Program-made: the position numbers and the translations under genes
From: Trichocoleus sp. FACHB-40
GTDB taxonomy: Bacteria; Cyanobacteriota; Cyanobacteriia; Cyanobacteriales; FACHB-T130
Assembly (NCBI RefSeq): GCF_014695915.1
Contig: NZ_JACJPF010000060.1
Location: 62,001-126,000, forward strand
Reading direction: 5' to 3'
DNA length: 64,000 nt
The notes under the pieces: model-generated
Told to the model about the DNA's origin: nothing
What the model saw: only the letters and a program-made list of their open reading frames with translations
Database searches by the model: none
Shown: in pieces, positions 8,294-16,336 of the stretch
Position numbering within the stretch: position 1 is the stretch's first letter
Layout: every line of letters starts with the position of its first letter

Positions 8294-8860
8294 GTGAGTG
8301 ACCAGAAATCAAAAGGCAGTTTTGGAAAGACGCTTTGGAAGGCCCTCTCTTTGGATGCAAATTTTTATGAAAATGCTCCCAATAATCCAACAACGAATCG
8401 CATAGCCCGCACAATGGTGATTTTCGCCGCAGTGTCTCACGCCTTGGGCAGTGCAGTCATTTTATTAATTAATCGGGCATCGCTTCCTGTGCTGGTTGTC
8501 GCACTTTTGATAGATGGCATCAGCGTCATGGCAGGCTATTATTTTTGGACTCTAACTATCTCCAAGATCGGGGATTGGCTAAAGCCGAATCACGTAGCGT
8601 TTGGAGATTTGCTGATTCCGATTGGCTTTGCCTATGCTCCCCAAGTGCTGAACTTCTTAACGTTGATTCCTTTGCTTGGGCGGGGTATTGAGTTGGGGCT
8701 ATCTGTCTGGAGTTTGCTGGCTGTTATTGTTGCAGTACGCCAAGGTTTAGATATTACTACGGTTTGGGCGGCGTCCATCTGTTTGGTGGGGTGGCCTCTG
8801 GTTCAGATAGCGATTGGCTCTGTACAGGTACTTCAACAGGATTTGGTAGGGCGCTTTTAA
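8294..8860 (+). CDS. YIP1-family-like integral membrane protein
   Basis: About 188 residues from a GTG at 8294, chosen because AGGGA lies 6-7 bases upstream. An in-frame ATG at 8252 would add 14 residues that cross a HIP1 site and look non-homologous. The soluble N-terminus (TLWKALSLDANFYENA) is followed by about five hydrophobic segments in YIP1-domain style: a pair around MVIFAAVSHALGSAVILL and ALLIDGISVMAGYYFW, an amphipathic link, a GDLLIPIGFAYAPQVLNFL block, then two final helices. Members of this bacterial family are poorly characterised. Monocistronic. Confidence 0.7.
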   Translation: MSDQKSKGSFGKTLWKALSLDANFYENAPNNPTTNRIARTMVIFAAVSHALGSAVILLINRASLPVLVVALLIDGISVMAGYYFWTLTISKIGDWLKPNHVAFGDLLIPIGFAYAPQVLNFLTLIPLLGRGIELGLSVWSLLAVIVAVRQGLDITTVWAASICLVGWPLVQIAIGSVQVLQQDLVGRF

Positions 8861-9037
8861 GGGATAAAAAATTTAAAATGCCAGACAAGCGTGGTGGGAG
8901 ACGTATTACCCGAAGCGTCGCCAGCCTAGAAGTTGGGGGAGGTTAGGCTTTGGTTTGCGGGATTTCTGTAATAAATCGTTAAAATGAGATAAATAGCTGT
9001 AAGTTAATTTTGTTAAAGTATTTTCGGAAACTGCCTT

Positions 9038-9361
9038 ATGACTAGCAGACTTTCAGCGGTTGACGCGATCGCCTCTGCACCAATTCAAGCTCCTGAACGG
9101 TCTAGTCAAGTTGTCCGCAAACAATATCCCAATTACAAAGTCATCGTGTTGGACGATGATTTCAATACGTTTGAACACGTTCACGAGTGCTTGGTGAAGT
9201 ATATTCCCCAGATGACCAGCGATCGCGCTTGGGAACACACCTACGAAGTCCACTTTGAAGGTCAAGCACTCGTTTGGGTTGGCCCCCAAGAGCAAGCCGA
9301 ACTTTACCACGAGCAACTTTCTCGCGCTGGGTTAACTATGGCTCCTCTGGAAGCGGCGTAA
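9038..9361 (+). CDS. clpS: ClpS-like Clp protease adaptor
   Basis: A protein of 107 residues. The ClpS core is at about residues 28-105: YKVIVLDDDFNTFEHVHECL corresponds to the LLNDDYTPMEFV region whose acidic residues bind N-degrons, followed by the ALVWVGPQEQAELYHEQLSRAGL helix and strand. The usual HG/GKA segment reads EGQALVW, so this is a divergent cyanobacterial form, possibly the second cyanobacterial ClpS type. It would deliver N-end-rule substrates to ClpAP/ClpC. It converges on argD across an inverted heptamer array. Confidence 0.85.
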   Translation: MTSRLSAVDAIASAPIQAPERSSQVVRKQYPNYKVIVLDDDFNTFEHVHECLVKYIPQMTSDRAWEHTYEVHFEGQALVWVGPQEQAELYHEQLSRAGLTMAPLEAA

Positions 9362-9367
9362 AAAAGA

Positions 9368-9423
9368 TAGCTAATGGCTAATAAACAATTAGCCATTAGC
9401 CATTAGCCATTAGCCATTAGCTA
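9368..9423. repeat. Inverted heptamer array between clpS and argD
   Basis: The left arm TAGCTAATGGCTAAT (9368-9382) is complementary to the right arm made of five ATTAGCC/CATTAGC units (9388-9423). The array overlaps the 3' end of argD: its last codons and stop (GCT AAT GGC TAA, minus strand) are heptamer sequence. It is a probable bidirectional terminator. Confidence 0.7.
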
Positions 9424-10696
9424 TAATTGTTGCCATTGCTTTTTCAACTGCTTGCAAGGCTTGGTCTATTTCTTGAGCTGATACAATTAGCGGCGGGACA
9501 AAGCGGATTACTTTGGGGCCTGCGGGGACGAGTAACACACCGTTAGCGATCGCTTCTTTGACGACATCAGCACTCGTTAGCTGAGTTTCGGTATTTAATT
9601 CCATACCGTTAATTAAACCCCAACCGCGCACTTCGCTAATTTGGTCGGGATATTTAGATGCGATCGCTTTCAACCCTGCTCTTAACTGTTCGCCGCGTTC
9701 TTGCACATTAGCAAGCAGATTTTCTTTCTCTAGGGTTTGACAAACAGTTAAAGCTACAGCACAAGCAAAAGGATTTCCGCCAAAGGTGCTGGCATGATCT
9801 CCCGGCTGGAAGACATCACAGAACTTCTTGCACATTGTGGCACCAATCGGGATGCCACCGCCTAATCCCTTAGCAGAAGTGAAGATATCCGGTTCAATTC
9901 CCAGATTTTCATATCCCCAGAATTTGCCGCTGCGACCCATGCCAACTTGCACTTCATCTAAAATTAGCAAGATGCCGTTCTCATCGCATATTTTCCGCAA
10001 TTCTTGGAAGTATTCCACATCGCCGGGACGCACGCCGCCTTCTCCCTGCAAGGCTTCCAGCATAATTGCGGTGACGGCTTGATCGCCTTCGTCGAGGGTA
10101 GCGATCGCATTCTTGATCGCCCCAATATCGTTGTATGGCACGTAGAAAAATCCCGGCATCAACGGGTCAAAATTCTTCTGATACTTCGGTTGACCTGTGG
10201 CGGTAATTGTTGCTAGAGTGCGCCCGTGGAAGCTGGCGTGAGCAGTCAAAATAATCGGCTTTTGTATCCCTTTTACCGTGTGGGCGTACTTCCGAGCTAG
10301 TTTAATCGCTCCTTCGTTCGCTTCAGCCCCAGAGTTGCAGAAAAACGCCCGATCAGCACAAGAATGCTCAATTAGCCATTTTGCCAGTTCCCCTTGCACG
10401 GGGATGTAATACAAGTTAGAAACGTGATGCAGAGTCTGAATTTGCCGCGTTACTGTTTCCACCAAGGCTGGGTGAGCGTGTCCTAGAGTACAGGTAGCAA
10501 TCCCGGCTACAAAGTCCAGGTACTCGCGTCCCTCGGTATCCCACAGACGGCAACCTTCACCCCGTTCTAAAGCGATGGGATACCGCCCGTAGGTGGTCAT
10601 CACAGACTCGTTAAAGCCTGCTGGATCGTAGGGGGAAGATACTACTGGCCCTGACTCGGCTGGTATTGACGGATCTTGAATGAGAGTTTCTATCAC
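9410..10696 (-). CDS. argD: Acetylornithine aminotransferase
   Basis: A protein of 428 residues with an ATG at 10696. It is a class III PLP aminotransferase of arginine biosynthesis, converting N-acetylglutamate semialdehyde to N-acetylornithine with glutamate as donor. Visible motifs include FVAGIATCTLGHAHP, CNSGAEANEGAIKLARKY for phosphate binding, LDEVQVGMGRSG, and the PLP lysine in SAKGLGGGIPIGA. Full length for the family, with a slightly extended N-terminus as in other cyanobacteria. The C-terminal residues IIANG and the stop codon come from a heptamer repeat, suggesting that repeat expansion rewrote the gene end. Confidence 0.95.
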   Translation of the reverse strand: MIETLIQDPSIPAESGPVVSSPYDPAGFNESVMTTYGRYPIALERGEGCRLWDTEGREYLDFVAGIATCTLGHAHPALVETVTRQIQTLHHVSNLYYIPVQGELAKWLIEHSCADRAFFCNSGAEANEGAIKLARKYAHTVKGIQKPIILTAHASFHGRTLATITATGQPKYQKNFDPLMPGFFYVPYNDIGAIKNAIATLDEGDQAVTAIMLEALQGEGGVRPGDVEYFQELRKICDENGILLILDEVQVGMGRSGKFWGYENLGIEPDIFTSAKGLGGGIPIGATMCKKFCDVFQPGDHASTFGGNPFACAVALTVCQTLEKENLLANVQERGEQLRAGLKAIASKYPDQISEVRGWGLINGMELNTETQLTSADVVKEAIANGVLLVPAGPKVIRFVPPLIVSAQEIDQALQAVEKAMATIIANG

Positions 10697-10888
10697 TGGT
10701 TACTCCTGGTGAATTTTTTATGGTTATTTCGCATCTTAATGGGAATTCTCAAAAAGTTTTGTCTAAACGGAACATCAAACCATGACAAAGCAATTATTAC
10801 ATCTAAAAATACTGGTTGCTGGTGCGATCGCTCTGTGCTAACGTAACTGCGAAAACTCTACATCTGTAAATGTAAACTGGAGCGTGGA

Positions 10889-12580
10889 ATGCTGCGATCG
10901 CTCCTCACGTTTGTTTGTACCAATCAGCTAAATCAGATGATGCGTCTATTATCCTTAGCGAAACCCCCCGTCTGGTGCTTTCCGCAGCCGTTTATTCTCG
11001 CTAATCTTAACCAAACCAGCCAACAGCCTCAAGCAAACATTGCAGAATTAGTCCCGATTCTGATTATTCTCCTGCTAATTGCCACAGTTGTTGCCCTAGT
11101 GACACAGCGGCTTCGCGTTCCCTACGTCACGGGTTTAGTGTTGGCAGGTTTGCCGATTACGGAGCTATTTTCTCGTCGGATTGGACTAGATCCTTCCCTG
11201 GTGTTGAATCTTTTCCTGCCAATTCTCATCTTTGAAGCTGGCATCAATACAGATGTCAGCCGTCTCCGAAGCACATTTAAACCAATTGCCCTCTTAGCTG
11301 GCCCAGGGGCTTTACTTTCTTCTGCGATTATTGCCGTTCTGTTGAAATTTGGGCTGGGGCTAGATTGGATACCGGCGCTACTAATTGGAGTCATTCTCGC
11401 AAACACTGATACAGTTTCAATGATTGCCGTTTTTAAGGAGATACCTGTACCCTCCCGGCTTTCCACCATCGTTGAAGGAGAAACCCTATTCAACGATGCC
11501 GCTGCCCTAGTTTCATTTAACCTGATTCTGGCAGTTTATTCGACAGGTTCGCTCACGGTATTAGAAGGAATCCAACAACTGTTATTTGTTGCCGTAGGAG
11601 GCAGTCTCGTCGGCTTAGTCTTGGGCTACTTAAGCATACCTGTATTTATTCGTTTACACGACCCCCTTAGCAGTCTCTTACTAACAGTTGCAGTTGCATT
11701 AGGAACCTTCCAGATTGGGCAATCTTTAGGGGTATCCGGTGCTGTGGCTGTGGTTGTGGCTGGATTAATTTTCGGGAATATTGGACTTTCTCGCAGCACG
11801 TCTGCTTCCGAGCGAATTGCGTTGTTGAGTTTTTGGGACTATGCCAGTTTTGCGGTCAATACCTTTATTTTTCTGCTGATTGGTGTAGAAATAAACCCGG
11901 TGACGTTCTGGAGGACTTTGCCAGCGGTTCTGCTTGCGGTTTTGGCTTACCAAATTGCGCGAGTTATCACTGTCTATCCGTTATTGGCTGGGGTGCGTTT
12001 GTTTGACCGTCCGATTCCATTGCGTTGGCAGCACGTCCTATTTTTAGGTAACATCAAAGGCTCTCTTTCAATGGCTCTTGCCCTCAGTTTACCTACAACA
12101 CTACCGGGGCGAGAGCAGTTGATCGCCTTAGTGTTTGGTGCGGTGCTGATATCTCTCGTAGGGCAGGGCGTAAGTTTACCTTGGTTTGTACGGCGGTTGC
12201 AGCTATCCCATTTCTCAGATTCTCGCCAGCAGGTTGAGGAATTGCAAGCTCAGTTGATTGCTTCTAAGGCAGCTCAAGATGAACTGGATAGTCTCCTGAA
12301 AAAAGGAGTTTTGCCAAAAAGTGTTTATGAAGAAATCCGAGCCGCATATCAGGTGCGAGTGGCAGGGGCAGAAAAAGCGCTGCGGAATCTTTATAATCGT
12401 CGTCCGGGAGAATTAGTTGAAGGCGATCGCTCAAAACTTGACGCGATTAGACGACGATTGCTATTGGCAGAAAAAGGGGCGTTGAATGAGGCAATTCGGC
12501 AGCGAATTCTTTCTGAGGAAATCGTGCAAGGGCGGATAAAAATGATTGATGAACAACTGATGAAACTAGAAGATGATTAG
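10889..12580 (+). CDS. NhaP-type (CPA1) sodium/proton antiporter
   Basis: A protein of 563 residues. The ATG at 10889 is used here; an ATG at 10937 is a possible alternative. About 12 hydrophobic helices span residues 40-430, with CPA1 motifs ILIFEAGINTD, GVILANTDTVSMIAVFKE (the ND pair expected for ion binding) and VEGETLFNDAAALVSFN. A charged cytoplasmic tail of about 130 residues with coiled-coil character follows. Its gene end overlaps by 4 bp, tail to tail, the gene for a TrkA-type regulator. Role: inner-membrane Na+ (or K+)/H+ exchange for pH and salt homeostasis. The exact ion is unknown. Confidence 0.9.
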   Translation: MLRSLLTFVCTNQLNQMMRLLSLAKPPVWCFPQPFILANLNQTSQQPQANIAELVPILIILLLIATVVALVTQRLRVPYVTGLVLAGLPITELFSRRIGLDPSLVLNLFLPILIFEAGINTDVSRLRSTFKPIALLAGPGALLSSAIIAVLLKFGLGLDWIPALLIGVILANTDTVSMIAVFKEIPVPSRLSTIVEGETLFNDAAALVSFNLILAVYSTGSLTVLEGIQQLLFVAVGGSLVGLVLGYLSIPVFIRLHDPLSSLLLTVAVALGTFQIGQSLGVSGAVAVVVAGLIFGNIGLSRSTSASERIALLSFWDYASFAVNTFIFLLIGVEINPVTFWRTLPAVLLAVLAYQIARVITVYPLLAGVRLFDRPIPLRWQHVLFLGNIKGSLSMALALSLPTTLPGREQLIALVFGAVLISLVGQGVSLPWFVRRLQLSHFSDSRQQVEELQAQLIASKAAQDELDSLLKKGVLPKSVYEEIRAAYQVRVAGAEKALRNLYNRRPGELVEGDRSKLDAIRRRLLLAEKGALNEAIRQRILSEEIVQGRIKMIDEQLMKLEDD

Positions 12581-13254
12581 GTGCAACCGTTGATAAAATC
12601 GATGGCTTGATGTAATGATCCTGGCTTCGTTACCATTAATATCGTCGCTCCCGGCTCTAACACTGTACTGCCGTTGGGAATCTCTAAATCCATGTGGGGA
12701 TGGGATTGATAACCAATAATTAAAGATCCCGTAGGAAATTGGGGTTCTTGAGCGATTTCAGCAAGGGTACGACCGACAACATAGCACTTTTCTGGAATCG
12801 AGAGTTTTAAAACTTCTATTTGACCCTGCTCAAAGTGCATCATTGATTCTACTTGCGGATACTCAATCGCATTCACCATTGTGGAAACTCCCAAATCGAC
12901 GGTACTGATGATATGAGAAGCCCCGACAAGGCGTAGAGGTTCGGCAAAATCACGGTGGCGCATTCGACTCACAATATGGGAAACGCCGTAGTGTTTAGCG
13001 AGAGTGACCATTGCTAGATTTAAGGCATCGTGCCGGAGAACGGCTGCTACGGCATCAGCTTTGTGAATCCCGGCTTCTAATAGCACTTCGGTACTGACAG
13101 CACTGCCTTCAAAAGCCATTGCGCCGACTTCTTCGCGGGCATAACGGCAGGCACTCGGATCGATATCAATTACGGCGACGGTATGCCCCAGTTCTACCAG
13201 CCGTTGCGCCAAATCCAACCCAACAAGTCCGGCTCCGCCAATGAGTACGTACAT
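12577..13254 (-). CDS. TrkA-type NAD-binding (RCK) regulatory protein
   Basis: A protein of 225 residues with an ATG at 13254. It has an N-terminal Rossmann motif, VLIGGAGLVGLDLAQRL, and the acidic DIDPSACRY that follows beta-2, both typical of TrkA-N/RCK domains. A TrkA-C-type domain occupies about residues 140-225 (LSIPEKCYVVGRTLAEIAQ). It has no membrane segment, so it must act on a separate channel or transporter. It lies between the NhaP antiporter and an RCK potassium channel, which are the obvious candidate partners. Ligand (NAD(H), ATP or c-di-AMP) not determinable. Confidence 0.9.
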   Translation of the reverse strand: MYVLIGGAGLVGLDLAQRLVELGHTVAVIDIDPSACRYAREEVGAMAFEGSAVSTEVLLEAGIHKADAVAAVLRHDALNLAMVTLAKHYGVSHIVSRMRHRDFAEPLRLVGASHIISTVDLGVSTMVNAIEYPQVESMMHFEQGQIEVLKLSIPEKCYVVGRTLAEIAQEPQFPTGSLIIGYQSHPHMDLEIPNGSTVLEPGATILMVTKPGSLHQAIDFINGCT

Positions 13255-13355
13255 AGTTTATCTCTACGAATGTTGACTTTATGTTTCACTTTACAAGTTG
13301 GGAACAGTTATCCTGCGATGGAATCCTCATTTTTTTTACCCCTATTTTGATCTAA

Positions 13356-14444
13356 GTGAGTACAGGAACTGTACGCGATTCTCGGACAGCACTTGAACAA
13401 AAATATCGACGTATCCGCCAAGAGCTAATTGGCGGGACGATCGCTCTCGGCGGCGTAGCCCTCGGCGGCACTCTCTGGTATAAGCTGGTTGAAGGCTGGT
13501 CGTGGTCAGACGCGGCTTATATGACTGTGATCACCCTGGCAACTGTGGGGTATGGGGAAACTAATCCTTTAGGCGATCGCGGTCGGCTGTTTACCATTAC
13601 CCTGATTTTGATGGGTGTGATCAGCATTGGTTATATCGTCAATCGGTTTACAGAAGCCCTGATCCAAGGCTACTTTCAAGAAGGAATACTACTGAGGCAA
13701 CGGAGGCGTTTGGTGGATTCCTTAAATGAACATTACATCCTTTGCGGATTTGGTCGCACCGGGCGGCACATTGCTGTAGAATTTGCTGCCGAGGGCATCC
13801 CATTTGTGATTATTGACTCTCAGCCAGAGCAAGTAGAGGAGTCGCAGGGGCTGGGTTATATTGCCGTACAGGGCGATGCTACTCTGGATGATACTCTGCA
13901 TCGGGTAGGAATTGAGCGGGCGATTTGTTTGGTGGCGGCGTTACCTTCGGATGCGGAAAATCTTTATACGGTGCTTTCGGCAAAAACGCTGAATCCGCAA
14001 ATTCGCGCGATCGCGCGTGCTAGTACGGAAGAAGCTGTACAAAAGTTGCAACGCGCCGGGGCTGATGCTGTTGTTTCTCCTTATATTACTGGCGGTAGGC
14101 GCATGGCTGCTGCTGCCCTTAGACCCCAGGTGATGGATTTTGTGGATGGGATTCTCACGGGGACAGATCGGGCTTTTTATATGGAAGAGTTCTTAATCGA
14201 TCCCCAAAGTTGTCCGGTTGTCGGGCAATCTTTAAGGGAAGCGAGGTTGCGATCGCAATCTGGTGCTTTAGTTCTCGCGATTCGTCGCGCTGATGGCACT
14301 CTTATTGGCGGCCCCACTGGTGAAACTCAATTAATGCCTAAAGATTTACTAATTTGCATGGGTACTGCTGAACAATTACGAATGCTCAGTCAAATTCTTA
14401 TTCCCATCAGTTCCCGCAAGTTCCGCCCACCTAAACACACTTAA
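13356..14444 (+). CDS. MthK-like potassium channel with RCK (TrkA-N/TrkA-C) domains
   Basis: A protein of 362 residues with a GTG start at 13356. The first membrane helix is at about residues 25-45, the pore helix with selectivity filter TVGYGE at 63-68, and the second helix at 76-98. A TrkA-N Rossmann domain begins near 127 (HYILCGFGRTGRHIA), and TrkA-C lies at about 270-350. This is the two-helix MthK architecture. It is a ligand-gated K+ channel in the cytoplasmic membrane. It is divergent from the free-standing TrkA gene, so a shared 100-bp promoter region may couple their expression. Confidence 0.92.
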   Translation: MSTGTVRDSRTALEQKYRRIRQELIGGTIALGGVALGGTLWYKLVEGWSWSDAAYMTVITLATVGYGETNPLGDRGRLFTITLILMGVISIGYIVNRFTEALIQGYFQEGILLRQRRRLVDSLNEHYILCGFGRTGRHIAVEFAAEGIPFVIIDSQPEQVEESQGLGYIAVQGDATLDDTLHRVGIERAICLVAALPSDAENLYTVLSAKTLNPQIRAIARASTEEAVQKLQRAGADAVVSPYITGGRRMAAAALRPQVMDFVDGILTGTDRAFYMEEFLIDPQSCPVVGQSLREARLRSQSGALVLAIRRADGTLIGGPTGETQLMPKDLLICMGTAEQLRMLSQILIPISSRKFRPPKHT

Positions 14445-14481
14445 AATTAAGCTTATGTCCAATTACTAATTACCAATTATT

Positions 14482-14661
14482 ACCTTCATTAATCCTAAAA
14501 CTGATTATGCTTTCAAGAAAATCTTTGGTTCTCCGCAAAGTAAGGAGCTTCTAATCAGTTTCTTAAATGCTCTCCTCTATGATGCTCAACCTGTCATCAA
14601 AGATTTAAAAATCATCCATCCTTATCAAGTTCCCCGCGTTTCTGGCTTAAAAGTGCAATAG
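14482..14661 (+). pseudogene. Rpn-family PD-(D/E)XK nuclease/putative transposase remnant
   Basis: Frame 14482-14661 reads FINPKTDYAFKKIFGSPQ..., then ...LLISFLNALLYD..., and ends HPYQVPRVSGLKVQ with a stop. This is the conserved N-terminus of the Rpn/TIGR01784 family, whose members are about 250-300 residues long. There is no start codon, and everything after the GLK position, including the nuclease core, is missing. It is a decayed fragment. Confidence 0.7.
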
Positions 14662-14692
14662 TAAACAAAATCTTTTTCAATTTTGGGCTAAT

Positions 14693-14747
14693 AAAAGGTA
14701 AAAGGTAAAAAGAAGGACTTTTTTACCTTTTACCTTTTACCTTTTTA
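14693..14747 (-). repeat. Inverted (AAAAGGT)n heptamer array, terminator-like
   Basis: AAAAGGTAAAAGGTAAAAA at 14693-14711 pairs perfectly over 19 bp with 14720-14738. On the minus strand the array begins at the stop codon of the retropepsin gene: its TAA is the first triplet of the repeat TAAAAGG. It is a likely terminator for that gene. Confidence 0.65.
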
Positions 14748-15311
14748 CCGCCGCCGTTCTCTAAACACGATCATGTTTTGCCGCATCGTCACGTTATAAC
14801 CGCTGAAAAAGTTTTGTCCTAAAAGTGGCGCTCCGGCTACTAAAACTGTAAAATCTTCTATTACAGCACCGCCTACGTCAATAGAAGATACACGTCCTAC
14901 TGGTACTTCAATAGTCTCACCATTAGCTACTTTTACTCGTGTTGTACCAGTCTTGCGAAACCCTATTTGATTTGCCATCTGTGGGGTAATTATTGTTACA
15001 CTTGCCCCAGTATCTACCATCATCGGGAATCTACGCCTGTTGTTAAAAGTAACTTCAACTACGGGTATTCCCGACTGCCGTCCTATAATTGGAACTTCAA
15101 ATATCTGTTGGTTCCTTCTTTGTTCCAAACGCTCTCTTCTTTGAACCAATTGGTTTGTGCTTGCGGGACGTTCATTTAGAGATGAGTCTAAAGCAGCTGC
15201 TAAAACTTTTTCAGAGGTGTCCCCATAACTGTTATAGGCAACAGTGGTAAATGCTAGTGTGCCAGATAGTAAAAGGAGTGTGGCACCAAATCGAGAATGT
15301 TTTTGCATCAT
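14745..15311 (-). CDS. Retropepsin-like aspartic protease, exported
   Basis: A protein of 188 residues with tandem ATGs at 15311/15308. A signal peptide or N-terminal anchor is at about residues 8-28 (FGATLLLLSGTLAFTTVAY). The single retropepsin domain has the catalytic DTG in FPMMVDTGASVTIITP and the flap-side and C-terminal motif APLLGQNFFSGYNV. Such clan AA proteins have one Asp per chain and act as dimers. Substrate unknown. The Arg-rich tail ends directly in the heptamer array. Confidence 0.85.
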   Translation of the reverse strand: MMQKHSRFGATLLLLSGTLAFTTVAYNSYGDTSEKVLAAALDSSLNERPASTNQLVQRRERLEQRRNQQIFEVPIIGRQSGIPVVEVTFNNRRRFPMMVDTGASVTIITPQMANQIGFRKTGTTRVKVANGETIEVPVGRVSSIDVGGAVIEDFTVLVAGAPLLGQNFFSGYNVTMRQNMIVFRERRR

Positions 15312-15642
15312 AGTGTGTAATAGATGCGCTCAAGAGCGTCAAAAAGTGAGTTTTACAAAACTGAATTTTACACTACGCTGAACTTGCAATTCGCGTAAGC
15401 AACAACTGTTTGGCTTTACTGAAGTTATGGTAAAAACAGTAACAAGAAATACCTAACTTCTCAGGAGCGGCATGACATCAGTAGTCACTTTTGTTTATCG
15501 CCACAAAGTCAGAAGATCCAAATTTATCTACAAGTGAAGTTGCAGTTTTCCAGATTAATTAGCAAATAAATTTGCCAAACTCCAGATGATCCCAATCGCA
15601 CCCCTGACGCAAGAGCTAATAAACAAGAGCTTTCATCGATTA
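15312..15642. other. Intergenic region, no gene recognised
   Basis: A 330-bp spacer. It holds an imperfect GAAGTTA...TAACTTC inverted repeat near 15421-15460, and a 21-codon frame at 15472-15537 behind AGGAG that I do not consider proven. Confidence 0.4.
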
Positions 15643-15849
15643 TTAATCTAGCTTTAGGGCGTTAACTGGCACTTCGTCCCAAGAATCGACTGTTCGCAAT
15701 CTAGCAATCCAACCTGCACATTTTTGAACTTCAGTCAAGTTCTGTTTATAGGAATCATGACAATCTTTTGCCTGCTCCTCATCACAACAGGCAATGCAGG
15801 CATGGATCATACCAGACGGGTCGATCTGTTCGTTTACCCAAATCGTCAT
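15643..15849 (-). CDS. Small Cys-containing hypothetical protein
   Basis: A protein of 68 residues with an ATG at 15849 preceded by GGGGGA at 8 bases. It has four cysteines (CIACC, DCH, KCAGW), is acidic, and has no signal or membrane segment. I do not recognise the family. The good ribosome site and protein-like composition favour a real gene. The Cys spacing hints at metal binding or disulfides but is not a known motif. Confidence 0.5.
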   Translation of the reverse strand: MTIWVNEQIDPSGMIHACIACCDEEQAKDCHDSYKQNLTEVQKCAGWIARLRTVDSWDEVPVNALKLD

Positions 15850-16336
15850 TAGGCCATTCCCCCTGAATTTTAAATGGATGGACTGGTTGAGTAGAGTTAT
15901 TTGTTCAACTCAAGAAAAATCGCTTACCTCAAGGGCTGCACTCGCGCTTGTTCGAGGGATTTTATATTGATTTGTGCTTAATCTACTTATACCAAGTCGT
16001 GTTATCTCATACACCAGACCGTAATCGCAAGGCAAAGGTGTTTTGCAATTGTGGATTCAGTTGTGTAACTGATTGACCTGCATTGATACCAATACCATTA
16101 ACCACAGATATACAATACCACCGTTAAATCTTAGACAAAATTGGGAATTCTAAGAAAGGAACCGGAAGCGGTAGCCTTCTTAGCGCATCACTCAATTGGC
16201 TCAAGGGAGGGAAACGTTACCAAGCGTTCTGGACAGCGATCCATCCCCAAGACAAGCGAAGGAGTTAAGAATCGCCATCCTATTAGGTTAACTGCGAAAG
16301 GCAGTAGGACTCTAGTTCAGTCACAAATTTAGTTTC
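15850..16336. promoter_or_regulatory. Long leader/promoter region of the solute-binding-protein operon
   Basis: A 487-bp spacer. The last 200 bases before the first SBP gene are G-rich and lack stop codons in one frame, but I see no protein family in them. They contain several short complementary segments that could fold as an mRNA leader. They match no riboswitch consensus that I could recall (guanidine-I, cobalamin, TPP, SAM and glutamine were considered). Confidence 0.3.

Noticed and set aside
10782..10841. Short hydrophobic frame starting ATGACAAAGC with a HIP1 site
   Set aside because: Fewer than 20 codons, no ribosome site; lies in the argD/antiporter promoter region.
15472..15537. 21-codon frame behind AGGAG
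   Set aside because: Too short, spacing to the start only 4 bases, no family; chance cannot be excluded.
16141..16332. 63-codon frame from a TTG before the first SBP gene
   Set aside because: No ribosome site, no recognisable family, basic composition; more likely untranslated leader.
16100..16336. Possible riboswitch before the SBP genes
   Set aside because: Checked by eye against guanidine-I, cobalamin, TPP, SAM and glutamine consensus motifs without a match; kept only as an unexplained leader.
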